Source: PR03 sp031362725 (GTDB taxonomy: Bacteria; Myxococcota_A; UBA9160; PR03). Taken from it: DNA of 28,364 bases. Position 1 is the first letter of the stretch. The number at the start of each line of letters is the position of its first letter. This document shows positions 7,352-17,068 of the stretch, piece after piece. Under the pieces are notes generated by a model. It had not been told where the DNA came from, ran no database searches, and saw only the letters and a list, made by a program, of their open reading frames with translations. The stretch spans positions 1 to 28,364 of the forward strand of contig JANLTC010000346.1 in NCBI GenBank assembly GCA_031362725.1. Direction: 5' to 3'. Both the position numbers and the translations under genes were made by a program.

Positions 7352-9084
7352 GCTCCCCCCACGGCCTGCACCGGTGCTTCCTCGTCGCCGGCCAGCGATG
7401 CCAGGCGCTCGCGCGTGCGATCCGACACCGCCTCGCGCCAGACCGTAGCCTCCACCTCTTCGAGCAGCCCGCGCAGGCCGAGCCCGCGCAGTGCGGAGAT
7501 CGCAACGCCACCCGCACGCGCGGCGATCGCCTCGCCGGCACCCGCTTCGAGCCGATCGCTTTGATTGAACACCAGGAGTTCGGGCGTATCGCTGAGGCCC
7601 ATTTCGTCGAGCACGCGCCGCACCGTCGCGATCCGGCGCTCGAAGTCGGGAGCGGCCGCGTCGACCACGTGCAGAAAGAGGTCGGCCTCGCGCAACTCTT
7701 CCAGCGTGGCGCGGAACGCTTCCTTCAGGTCTTCAGGCAGATCGCGGATGAAACCCACCGTGTCGGTGACGATCACTTCGCGTTCGCGCGGAAAGCGCAG
7801 GCGACGCGATGTCGGGTCGAGCGTCGCGAACAGTTTGTCCTCGATGAGGACGTCGGCGTTCGTGAGCGCGCGCAGTAGCGTGCTCTTGCCGGCATTCGTG
7901 TAGCCGACGATCGACAGCACCGGGACGCCGCGGCGATCGCGCCGGCTGCGGCGTCCCTCGCGGTCGCGACGCAGGCCCACGAGTTCGCGCTCGAGTCGCG
8001 CGATGCGCTCGCGCACGCGGCGGCGATCCACTTCGAGGCGCTGCTCGCCCGGTCCGCGACCGCCGATGCCACCGCCGAGGCGCGACAGCCCTTCGTCGCG
8101 CTGCGCGAGCCGCGGCAACCGGTACTTCAGTTGCGCCAGCTCGACCTGCAGCTTGCCGTCCCGCGAGTGCGCACGCTGCGCAAAGATATCGAGGATCAGC
8201 TGCGTGCGATCGATCACGCGCAGTTCGAGTCGTTCCGCGATGTTGCGCGCCTGAGCGGGCGAGAGATCGTGGTCGAAGATCACCAGATCGGCGTCGTGTT
8301 GGAACGCGCGGACGACGAGATCTTCGAGACGCCCCGAACCGACGATCGTGCGCGGGTCGATCTGGGGTCTCACCTGCACCAGTACGTCGGCGATCTCGAC
8401 ACCCGCCGAGCGCGCCAGTTCGCGCAGCTCTACGACGGCTTCCTCGGTTTCGTAGCGCGGTCGACCGGCGCTGACCGCGACGAGCACCGCGCAATCGCCA
8501 GCGCCGACCGCACGCGTTCGCGTCGTGCGCGCCAGCTCGGTTTCGAGCGCTCCGATCCAGGCGGAGAAATCGAGGTCGAGCAGCGCTGGCGGGCGCGGCG
8601 GCATGCGTTCGACCATCGTGCCGTCCAGCTTCGCGGGGCGCAGGTGGGCGACATGGGCCTCCGTCGGCAGGCCGGTCGCGTCCATTCCGACCGTCACCAT
8701 CGCGTCGAGGCGAAGCTTCGCGAGGTCGGTCAGATCGTCATGGGTGAGCGGCTCGTCACCGAGGAAGGTGTGGACGCAGCGCAGGCCGCGCAGGCGCCCC
8801 TGGCCGGCGCGCAGGCGCCCCCACTCGGGCATCTCGATCGCGGAGGTGCTGCCGACCATCGCGTGCGTGACGGCGCCGCGCCGATCGACGAGGACACCTA
8901 CCTCGCGGCCGATCTCGTGCGAGATCGCGGTCAGCTCACGCGCGAATTCCTGGGTGATGAGGCGACCTGCGGGAAGCCGGCGCCGATAGAGGCGCTCGAG
9001 GGCTCGAACCTGGCTGGCCTTGAGGCCCTGCGTGTTGCCGAAGATTTGGATGAACCAGTCTCCCCACTGCCGAACGTAGCCCAA
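7348..9084 (-). CDS. hflX: Ribosome-associated GTPase HflX with N-terminal extension
   Basis: The 578-residue protein contains the usual HflX body from about residue 196 (HflX N-terminal domain, LGGGIGGRGPGE linker near 336-347, arginine-rich helix, GTPase domain). Ahead of it is a ~195-residue extension beginning GNTQGLKASQVRALERLYRRR, which I recall from deltaproteobacterial HflX proteins. GTPase motifs: G1 GYTNAGKST (394-402), DPTSRR (G2 region), G3 DTVGF (441-445), G4 NQSD (507-510, normally NKxD) and SAL (G5). HflX splits stalled or heat-damaged ribosomes. The only in-frame start after the upstream TAG and before the conserved GNTQGLK is the TTG at 9084, preceded by AGAGG. It heads an hflX-fabH unit and is divergent from glmU. 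Confidence 0.93.
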   Translation of the reverse strand: MGYVRQWGDWFIQIFGNTQGLKASQVRALERLYRRRLPAGRLITQEFARELTAISHEIGREVGVLVDRRGAVTHAMVGSTSAIEMPEWGRLRAGQGRLRGLRCVHTFLGDEPLTHDDLTDLAKLRLDAMVTVGMDATGLPTEAHVAHLRPAKLDGTMVERMPPRPPALLDLDFSAWIGALETELARTTRTRAVGAGDCAVLVAVSAGRPRYETEEAVVELRELARSAGVEIADVLVQVRPQIDPRTIVGSGRLEDLVVRAFQHDADLVIFDHDLSPAQARNIAERLELRVIDRTQLILDIFAQRAHSRDGKLQVELAQLKYRLPRLAQRDEGLSRLGGGIGGRGPGEQRLEVDRRRVRERIARLERELVGLRRDREGRRSRRDRRGVPVLSIVGYTNAGKSTLLRALTNADVLIEDKLFATLDPTSRRLRFPREREVIVTDTVGFIRDLPEDLKEAFRATLEELREADLFLHVVDAAAPDFERRIATVRRVLDEMGLSDTPELLVFNQSDRLEAGAGEAIAARAGGVAISALRGLGLRGLLEEVEATVWREAVSDRTRERLASLAGDEEAPVQAVGGA

Positions 9085-9288
9085 GGCCCTCTACTCGTCG
9101 GCTCGAAACCCCGCAGGGGCGCCCTCGATCGGATCCACTGCACGACTCCTCGGCCGCCCAGCGGTCCTGGCTGCATGTCCCGGTCCAGGGGTACTCTGCC
9201 AGGCTACGCGAAAAGGTCCGCAACGGGGCGGCAACGCAGTGGCGTACCGCCTTCAGCTCGCATCGACCCGGGACCGATAGGAGACCCC

Positions 9289-10641
9289 ATGAATGCGACC
9301 CACCGCGGCCTCTCCATCGTGATCCTCGCGGCCGGCCAGGGCAAGCGAATGAAGTCGGGACTCGTGAAGGTGCTTCACGAGCTGTGTGGCCGACCGATGC
9401 TCGCCTATCCCGTCGACGTCGCCGAGGCGCTGGCGCCCGAGCGACTGGTCGTCGTGGTCGGTCGTGACAGCGAGCGCGTCTGCGACGTCTTCTCCGGCCG
9501 CGCCACCTTCGCGCTGCAGACGGAACGCCGCGGCACCGGCCACGCGATGATGTCCGCCCGCGCGGCGCTCGACGGATTCGTCGGCGACGTATTGATCCTC
9601 TACGGCGACACGCCGCTGCTGCGTGTCGAAACGATCGAGCGCATGCGCGCCGAGAAGACCGCGCGCGGTGTCGACCTGCTGATCCTCTCGGCGATGGAGC
9701 CGCTGCCGGGTCGCATCGTGCGCGACGGGGCGGGCAAGGTCCTTCGCATCGTCGAGATGACCGACGCGACCCAGGACGAGCTGCGGATCCAGGAAGGCAA
9801 TACCGGCACCTACCTCGTCGACGCAGAGTTCCTGTGGAAGGCGCTCGATCAGGTCGACGACAAGAATGCCCAAGGCGAGATCTACCTGACCGACATCGTC
9901 GGCATCGCCGTACGCGACGGTCGTGCCATCGACGCGGTACCGCTCGATGACGCCGACGAGGCGCTCGGCATCAACTCGCGCGCCGAGTTGGCTCGCGCCT
10001 CCGCCGTGCTGAGCCGTCGCACCGCGCAGCGCGTGATGGACGAGGGCGTGACGCTGATCGATCCCGATGCGACCTATCTCGACTGGGACGTGCAGATTGG
10101 TCGCGACACCGTCGTCGAGCCCGGCTGCGTGATCCAGGGACCGACGCGCATCGGCGAGCGCTGCACGATCAAGGCGAACACGGTGATCGAGTCGTCCGAA
10201 GTCGGCGACGCCGTCGTGATCGGCCCGTCGGCGCATCTGCGGCCGGGCAGCCGGCTCGGCGCGGGCGTTCGGATCGGCAACTTCGTCGAGATCAAGAACA
10301 GCAACCTCGGTGAGGGCGTGAAGGCCGACCACCTGTCCTACATCGGCGATGCCGACGTCGGCGCGGGCGCGACCTTCGGCTGCGGCTCCGTCGTCGTGAA
10401 CTACGACGGCATCGACAAACACCGAACGCGCGTCGAAGAGCGCGCCTTCATCGGCTGCAACGCGAATCTCATTGCGCCCGTCACGATCGAGCAGAATGCC
10501 TTCGTCGCGGCCGGTTCGACCGTCACGGAATCCGTTCCGAAGGACGCTCTCGCCGTGGCGCGCGCCAAGCAGCGCAACATCGAGGGGTGGCGCTTACGCC
10601 GGCCAGCCAAGAGCTCCGGCAAGCACCACAAGAAGGAGTAA
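9289..10641 (+). CDS. glmU: Bifunctional UDP-GlcNAc pyrophosphorylase / GlcN-1-P acetyltransferase
   Basis: This is a 450-residue protein, the usual GlmU length. The N-terminal uridyltransferase domain has LAAGQGKRM, LQTERRGTGHA, LYGDTPLL and EGNTGTYL. A linker helix leads to the left-handed beta-helix with isoleucine-patch hexapeptides. There the acetyltransferase residues KADHLSYIGDA (His348) and NYDG are present. It makes UDP-N-acetylglucosamine for peptidoglycan, LPS and other glycans. The ATG at 9289 has a good Shine-Dalgarno sequence (AGGAGA); the open frame further upstream is antisense to hflX and was discarded. The stop is 6 bases from glmS, so the two are an operon. glmM is not in the window. 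Confidence 0.96.
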   Translation: MNATHRGLSIVILAAGQGKRMKSGLVKVLHELCGRPMLAYPVDVAEALAPERLVVVVGRDSERVCDVFSGRATFALQTERRGTGHAMMSARAALDGFVGDVLILYGDTPLLRVETIERMRAEKTARGVDLLILSAMEPLPGRIVRDGAGKVLRIVEMTDATQDELRIQEGNTGTYLVDAEFLWKALDQVDDKNAQGEIYLTDIVGIAVRDGRAIDAVPLDDADEALGINSRAELARASAVLSRRTAQRVMDEGVTLIDPDATYLDWDVQIGRDTVVEPGCVIQGPTRIGERCTIKANTVIESSEVGDAVVIGPSAHLRPGSRLGAGVRIGNFVEIKNSNLGEGVKADHLSYIGDADVGAGATFGCGSVVVNYDGIDKHRTRVEERAFIGCNANLIAPVTIEQNAFVAAGSTVTESVPKDALAVARAKQRNIEGWRLRRPAKSSGKHHKKE

Positions 10642-10647
10642 CGACAC

Positions 10648-12492
<1,845 letters not shown>

Positions 12493-12496
12493 GCCG

Positions 12497-12529
12497 CGGG
12501 CCGGCGCGGGTCAAGTCGCGCCTGGCCCG
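12497..12529. terminator. Shared hairpin between convergent glmS and GT87-like gene
   Basis: CGGGCCGGCGCG (12497-12508) pairs with CGCGCC and GGCCCG (12517-12522 and 12524-12529), with one bulged T and an 8-base loop: about 12 GC-rich pairs. It begins 4 bases after the glmS stop. The stop codon of the opposing gene (12511-12513) lies in the loop, so it can act on both strands. No U-tract follows on either strand. Confidence 0.55.
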
Positions 12530-14109
12530 GATCCCTTGCCAGCGGTCACGATAGTGTCGTCGACGCGCTCACCGCCCCACGCGGCGAGCGCCGTCGTCGC
12601 GACCGCGAACAGCACCCAAAGCGCCGAGAGCGCGGTGAACGCGACATCCTGGGATCCGGTGATGACATCGCTGATCCCGAGGCTCGCAGCGGACAGCAGC
12701 AGCAACCCGATTCCGACCGCGTCGATCGAGGCGGCGAGAAGTCCGTAGCCGAGCAAGAGTGCGTAGTAGTACGAGCCGATCTGCGCGCAGACCACCACGA
12801 GCCCGATGCCCAGCAGCGGCGCCGCCCCGAGCGAAGTTCGTGCCAGCGCCGCGGCGAGGAGCGTGACGAACACCGCAATGCCGACGCCGTACACGGTTTG
12901 GCGATTCTCGAAGTTCGTGCGCATCGCTTCGTGCCAGGGCGTGAACGGATCCTCGAGCGCCGAGTCACGCAGCGCACCGGATGTGGTCGCAGGATCGAAG
13001 GATACGACGGTCTTCCATCCGACGAAGTTGACGAGTGGCGTCGCCAGATGCTTGCGACTGTTCGCGATGAACTCCGGCCAGGCGTCGCGTCCCGCGACTG
13101 CGACCGAGAGCGGGACCAGCGTCGCAAGCGCCAGCACGCAACCGATCGCGAAGCGCCGATGTGCCGCGGAAAGCGTCAGCGAGCGACGGCGCGCGAGGTC
13201 GATTGCAGCGTGCATGACGACCGCAGCCACCAGGAAACCCGGGAAGATGCGCAGCAGCGTTGCCCAGGTGAGTGCAAAGCCGCCGGCGAGAAGACTCCCG
13301 CGCTTCACCAGCGCAGCGCCGATCACCGAGGCGACGAGCCAGTCATAACGGAGGAAGCTCCCGCCGATCCACGCAAAGCTGCCCAGGTAGTGGGTGCCGA
13401 AGAAGATCAGCGCCGTGCATCCTGCACGAAGTCCGAAGCCCCAGAACGCCGCCGCCCACATCACGGCGAGTAGCGCGAGATCGATCCGGGCGAGCGCGCG
13501 CAAGCGCGGCCAGATGAGCGGAGCCTGTGGCACGAGCCCCGCGCCCGTGATCGTCCACACCGGGGATGCGTTGAAACCGTGGTCGGTGAGAATTCTCCCC
13601 CAACTCCGCACCGGTAGTGCCATGCGGAGCGTCGCGACGTCGCGTTCGAATGCAAGCCAGCGCGCCGGGGTGAAGTGGCGTTTACAAGCATCGGGATCGG
13701 CGGCGGTCGCCGTGCCTTTCTCGACGCGGTTGGTGAGGAGCTTCCGCAGCGGCCGCTGCGCTGGCGGGACCGGGAAGCCGGTCTCCGCATCCGCGATCAG
13801 CGTGCAGTCGTACAGACGCGTGTAGCCGAGTTCGCGAAAGTACTTGGCGCCGAGCGCGTGGTGGTAGAGCTCCCAGGGGTGCCCGTAGCTGAGCGTCGCA
13901 AGCGGTGCGAACTGAACCCAGGCGAGTGCGGCCGCCGCAGCGGTCGCGACCAGCAAGATGTCGCGCAGGCGGCGCGACCGGTCCGCGACGCCCGCGCGCC
14001 GCAGTACCGCGTCGAGCAGCAGCAGTGCGGCGCCGATCAGCGCGATCGTCGCCTTTGCGGTGCTGAACGCAGCGCTCGACCACGTCGAGATGTCCAGCGC
14101 GTCGTTCAC
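12511..14109 (-). CDS. Polytopic membrane protein, GT87/DUF2029-like
   Basis: This 532-residue protein has many hydrophobic segments and a long extracytoplasmic loop after the second segment: WELYHHALGAKYFRELGYTRLY, then a Lys/Arg/Cys-containing stretch to about residue 165. Later motifs include LRYDWLVASVIG and LRIFPGFLVAA. These recall GT-C fold membrane glycosyltransferases of the GT87 type, which use polyprenyl-phosphate sugars, but no catalytic residue is certain. The start is a GTG with an in-frame TGA a few codons upstream and GGGAG at rather long spacing. It is alone on its strand, between convergent glmS and the divergent helicase gene. The target glycan is unknown; an assembly protein without transferase activity is also possible. 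Confidence 0.75.
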   Translation of the reverse strand: MNDALDISTWSSAAFSTAKATIALIGAALLLLDAVLRRAGVADRSRRLRDILLVATAAAAALAWVQFAPLATLSYGHPWELYHHALGAKYFRELGYTRLYDCTLIADAETGFPVPPAQRPLRKLLTNRVEKGTATAADPDACKRHFTPARWLAFERDVATLRMALPVRSWGRILTDHGFNASPVWTITGAGLVPQAPLIWPRLRALARIDLALLAVMWAAAFWGFGLRAGCTALIFFGTHYLGSFAWIGGSFLRYDWLVASVIGAALVKRGSLLAGGFALTWATLLRIFPGFLVAAVVMHAAIDLARRRSLTLSAAHRRFAIGCVLALATLVPLSVAVAGRDAWPEFIANSRKHLATPLVNFVGWKTVVSFDPATTSGALRDSALEDPFTPWHEAMRTNFENRQTVYGVGIAVFVTLLAAALARTSLGAAPLLGIGLVVVCAQIGSYYYALLLGYGLLAASIDAVGIGLLLLSAASLGISDVITGSQDVAFTALSALWVLFAVATTALAAWGGERVDDTIVTAGKGSGPGAT

Positions 14110-14463
14110 GACGGCCCCGCGCTCCCGACGAGCAGTCGCTCATCGCTGTTTTCGACGGTCGCGAGCCCGCGACCGAGGCACACGCAGGCCTCAACGACGG
14201 CGATCGGGAGCCCGATCACCTGCAGACGGGCGCGGCGCGCGGCGTGCGCCTGCATCCCGACCTGCACGCCTCATGAAGTCAAGCATCGACACGAGCATAC
14301 CGAGGAACAACGGCCATCCCACCCGCAACCGGGATGGGCGACGATGCGTTCGCGAACGCAGTGCAGATCCATGCCGCGGGTGCTTCCGATCGTCGCGCGG
14401 CGCCGCTACGTTGTCGGTCTTCTTGCCCCATTTGGCCATTGGTCCACGGAGAAAACGGCGCCC
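14110..14463. other. 354-base gap between the divergent GT87-like and uvrD/pcrA genes
   Basis: I see no convincing gene here. The plus-strand frame that is open through it has poor third-position GC compared with neighbours. It holds a short hairpin (CCATCCC and GGGATGG around 14317-14340), the 16-base perfect palindrome at 14345-14360, and a weak TTCCGA-17-TACGTT promoter-like pair (about 14384-14412) that would fit a helicase start at 14464. Confidence 0.5.
14345..14360. promoter_or_regulatory. Perfect 16-bp palindrome upstream of uvrD/pcrA
   Basis: TGCGTTCGCGAACGCA is exactly self-complementary and lies about 104 bases before the proposed helicase start. It does not match the LexA box consensus sequences I know. 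A candidate operator, or simply a strong hairpin. Confidence 0.35.
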
Positions 14464-16641
14464 TTGCTCGCCGAGACGATCCTCGACGGACTGAATCCGG
14501 AGCAGCGCCGCGCGGTCGAGATCACCGAGGGGCCGCTGCTGATCCTCGCGGGCGCGGGCAGCGGCAAGACGCGCGTGCTCGTGCACCGCATCGCCTATCT
14601 GATCGGCGCGTGCGGCATCCCGGCCGAACAGATCCTCGCGGTGACGTTCACCAACAAGGCCGCCGGCGAGATGCGCGAACGCGTCGAGAAGCTGCTCGGC
14701 CCCGCCGCGCAGGGTCTGTGGGTCACCACCTTCCACTCGGCCTGCGTGCGCATCCTGCGCCGCGACGCCGGTCACCTCGGTTTCTCGCGCGGCTTCGTGA
14801 TCTACGACGAGGACGATTCGCTGTCGCTCGTGAAGGAAGCGCTGCGCCGCCACGGCCTCGATCCGAAGGTCCACGATCCGCGTCGGCTGCGCTGGCGGAT
14901 CGATCAGTTCAAGAACAAGGGTTGGCTGCCGGCGCGCGCCGCCGAAGCGGCCCATGACCTCGACTCGGAGCAAGCCGCCGAACTCTACGCGACGTATCAG
15001 CGCCTGCTCGCCGAGGCGAACGCGCTCGACTTCGGCGACCTGATCCTGCAGACCGCGCAGCTCTTCGCGCGCTTTCCCGAGGTGCTCGCGCACTACCGGA
15101 GGCGTTGGCACTACGTCCTCGTCGATGAGTACCAGGACACCAACCGCGTCCAGTACGAGCTCGTGACGCAGCTGGCCGCGGAACACAAAAATCTGTGTGT
15201 CGTCGGAGATGGTGACCAATCCATCTACGGCTGGCGCGGCGCCGACGTGCGCAACATCCTCGACTTCGAGCGCGACTACCCCGACACGCAGGTCGTGAAG
15301 CTCGAGAGCAACTACCGCTCGACACGCGCGATCCTCGAAGGCGCGTCGCACGTGGTCGCGCACAACGAGACGTCGAAGGGATTGAAGCTGCGCGCCGAGC
15401 GCGGCGACGGCGAGCTGCTGCGCTTCTTCGAGGCGGGCGACGAGCGCGCCGAAGCCGCGTTCGTGATCCGACAGATCCTGAACGCCGCGCGCGAAGGCCG
15501 CTCACCACGCGACTTCGCGATCTTCTACCGCACCAACGCGCAGTCGCGGCCGTTCGAAGAAGAGCTGCTCCGCTACAACGTTCCGTACGCGATCATCGGC
15601 GGCGTGCGCTTCTATGAGCGCGCCGAGGTGAAGGACGCGCTCGCGTATTTGCGCATCGCGCTGAATCCCGCCGATGCCGCGGCGTTGCGCAGGATCGTCA
15701 ACGTGCCGCCGCGCGGCATCGGCAAGACCACCGTCGATCGCGCCGACGAGATCGCGCAGCGCGACGGCGTGACGTTGCTCGAAGCCTTGAAACGGCTCGC
15801 CGCAGAAGGCGGCGCCGGTCGCGCGGCGGGACCGATCCGCGAGTTCGCGATGCTGCACGAGGAACTCGCCCGCGACATCCGCACGCGGCCGCTCGCCGAG
15901 ACGATCGCCGACCTGCTGCAGCGCAGTGGCTACTTGCGTCACCTCGAAGCCGAGGCTTCGCCGGAAGCCCAGACGCGGCTCGAGAACTTGCGCGAACTGA
16001 TCTCCGCCGCAGAAGACTTCAGCGTCGAGAGCGCGTCGCCCGGCGATGAAGATCGCTCGGCGGTCGAGCTGTTTCTCGACCAGGTGGCGTTGGTCGCCGA
16101 CGTCGATGGCTGGGACCGCCGCGCAGAGCGCGTTTCGCTGATGACGGTGCACTCGGCAAAGGGTCTCGAGTTCCCGACCGTGTTCCTGGTCGGCCTCGAG
16201 GAGGGCATCTTCCCGCACGCGGTGTCGTCGCGCGACTTGAGTGGCATCGAGGAGGAGCGCCGCCTGTTCTATGTCGGCATGACGCGCGCCATGGAGAGCC
16301 TGTTCTTGACCTGCGCGCGCGAACGACGCCGCTACGGTTCGCGCACCTTCGGGGTTCCGTCGCGTTTCCTTCGCGAGATCCCCGAGTCGCTGATCACGGG
16401 CGCGGGTCCCGCTACGCCGCGCCAGGCGAAGCCGGAACTAGACTTCGAGTATGCGCACCCCGAGTACGACGAGAGCGGCGGAGAGATTCCGCGCGGCATG
16501 CGTGTACGCCATCCGGTGTTTGGATACGGAGTCGTGCTCGACGTGATCGGCGCCGGCCCCGCGCAGAAACTGCGCATCAAGTTCGATCGCATTGGCGTGA
16601 AGACGCTGCTCACTCGCTTCGCGAATCTGGAGCCGGGGTAG
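14464..16641 (+). CDS. pcrA: UvrD/PcrA-type superfamily 1 DNA helicase
   Basis: About 725 residues with all SF1A helicase motifs: LNPEQRRAV (Q motif), GAGSGKT (Walker A, residues 30-36), AVTFTNKAAGEM (Ia), VLVDEYQDTN (II), VVGDGDQSIYGWRGA (III), LESNYRST (IV), LMTVHSAKGLEFPTVFL (V) and RRLFYVGMTRA (VI). The last ~50 residues (GMRVRHPVFGYGVV to TRFANLEPG) match the Tudor-like PcrA/UvrD C-terminal domain that contacts RNA polymerase. Roles are nucleotide excision repair, removal of RecA or stalled polymerase, and R-loop control. I favour the TTG at 14464 because the family starts a few residues before the Q motif. An ATG at 14371 would add 31 residues of atypical sequence and is the main alternative. 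Confidence 0.95.
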   Translation: MLAETILDGLNPEQRRAVEITEGPLLILAGAGSGKTRVLVHRIAYLIGACGIPAEQILAVTFTNKAAGEMRERVEKLLGPAAQGLWVTTFHSACVRILRRDAGHLGFSRGFVIYDEDDSLSLVKEALRRHGLDPKVHDPRRLRWRIDQFKNKGWLPARAAEAAHDLDSEQAAELYATYQRLLAEANALDFGDLILQTAQLFARFPEVLAHYRRRWHYVLVDEYQDTNRVQYELVTQLAAEHKNLCVVGDGDQSIYGWRGADVRNILDFERDYPDTQVVKLESNYRSTRAILEGASHVVAHNETSKGLKLRAERGDGELLRFFEAGDERAEAAFVIRQILNAAREGRSPRDFAIFYRTNAQSRPFEEELLRYNVPYAIIGGVRFYERAEVKDALAYLRIALNPADAAALRRIVNVPPRGIGKTTVDRADEIAQRDGVTLLEALKRLAAEGGAGRAAGPIREFAMLHEELARDIRTRPLAETIADLLQRSGYLRHLEAEASPEAQTRLENLRELISAAEDFSVESASPGDEDRSAVELFLDQVALVADVDGWDRRAERVSLMTVHSAKGLEFPTVFLVGLEEGIFPHAVSSRDLSGIEEERRLFYVGMTRAMESLFLTCARERRRYGSRTFGVPSRFLREIPESLITGAGPATPRQAKPELDFEYAHPEYDESGGEIPRGMRVRHPVFGYGVVLDVIGAGPAQKLRIKFDRIGVKTLLTRFANLEPG

Positions 16642-16668
16642 TTTCAATCGGAGCGAGAGGGTTCGCCT

Positions 16669-17004
16669 GTGCCCATCGCAAGGTTCGTTCTTGCGCCGTT
16701 CTACGCAGTCGCGCTGGCCTGTGCGGCGATCGCGACCAAAGTCGAATGGGTTCGGGGTAGCGATGTCGGATTCGCGCCGAGTTCATCACCCGAAGTGGGC
16801 GCCGCCGACGTTCCGGTTTGGATCGTCCGGCTGACCGGCCGCTTCGTGGATCTGCGCACGCCACCGGGAGTCCCTGCGCAGGTCTTGGGGGCAGGGTTCC
16901 ATCTCGTCGATGACGCCACCGGCGAGATCGTGGGCCGCGGCGGCAGAGGTCAGCCGGCAGGCGGAGCACCCCAATCACCGTCGCGTCTCACCAAGGGCCG
17001 GTAG
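16669..17004 (+). CDS. Small exported protein of unknown function
   Basis: This is a 111-residue protein starting at GTG, 27 bases after the helicase stop, with a good Shine-Dalgarno sequence (GAGAGGG). The N-terminus (MPIARFVLAPFYAVALACAA) reads as a signal peptide or membrane anchor. The body carries VPVWIVRLTGRFVDLRTPPG and GFHLVDDATGEIVGRGG, a pattern I associate loosely with small secreted proteins of unknown function; I cannot name the family. The last 15 residues are low-complexity. The open frame, ribosome site and export signal support a real gene, but the assignment rests on little sequence. Confidence 0.5.
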   Translation: MPIARFVLAPFYAVALACAAIATKVEWVRGSDVGFAPSSSPEVGAADVPVWIVRLTGRFVDLRTPPGVPAQVLGAGFHLVDDATGEIVGRGGRGQPAGGAPQSPSRLTKGR

Positions 17005-17068
17005 ACCGCGATGCGCGCGACGATCAGTCAGTGGCGATTCTCGGCGTTTCGCGAATAATGCGCGCCCA

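Noticed and set aside
8131..9288. Upstream in-frame extension of glmU
   Set aside because: It is antisense to hflX and glmU already has a good ATG with Shine-Dalgarno at 9289.
9253..10422. 389-codon frame antisense to glmU
   Set aside because: A shadow of a clearly identified gene, with low-complexity Arg/Asp/His composition.
10642..10647. glmS ribozyme/riboswitch
   Set aside because: Only 6 bases separate glmU and glmS, leaving no room for the element.
14345..14360. LexA box
   Set aside because: It does not match CTGT-N8-ACAG, GAAC-N4-GTTC or the other LexA boxes I can recall; kept only as an unassigned palindrome.
13675..14463. Upstream in-frame extension of the helicase gene
   Set aside because: It runs antisense through the GT87-like gene and then through sequence with poor third-position GC; PcrA proteins start just before the Q motif.
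14191..15363. 390-codon minus-strand frame over the helicase start
   Set aside because: Antisense to helicase motifs Q to IV; no family features.
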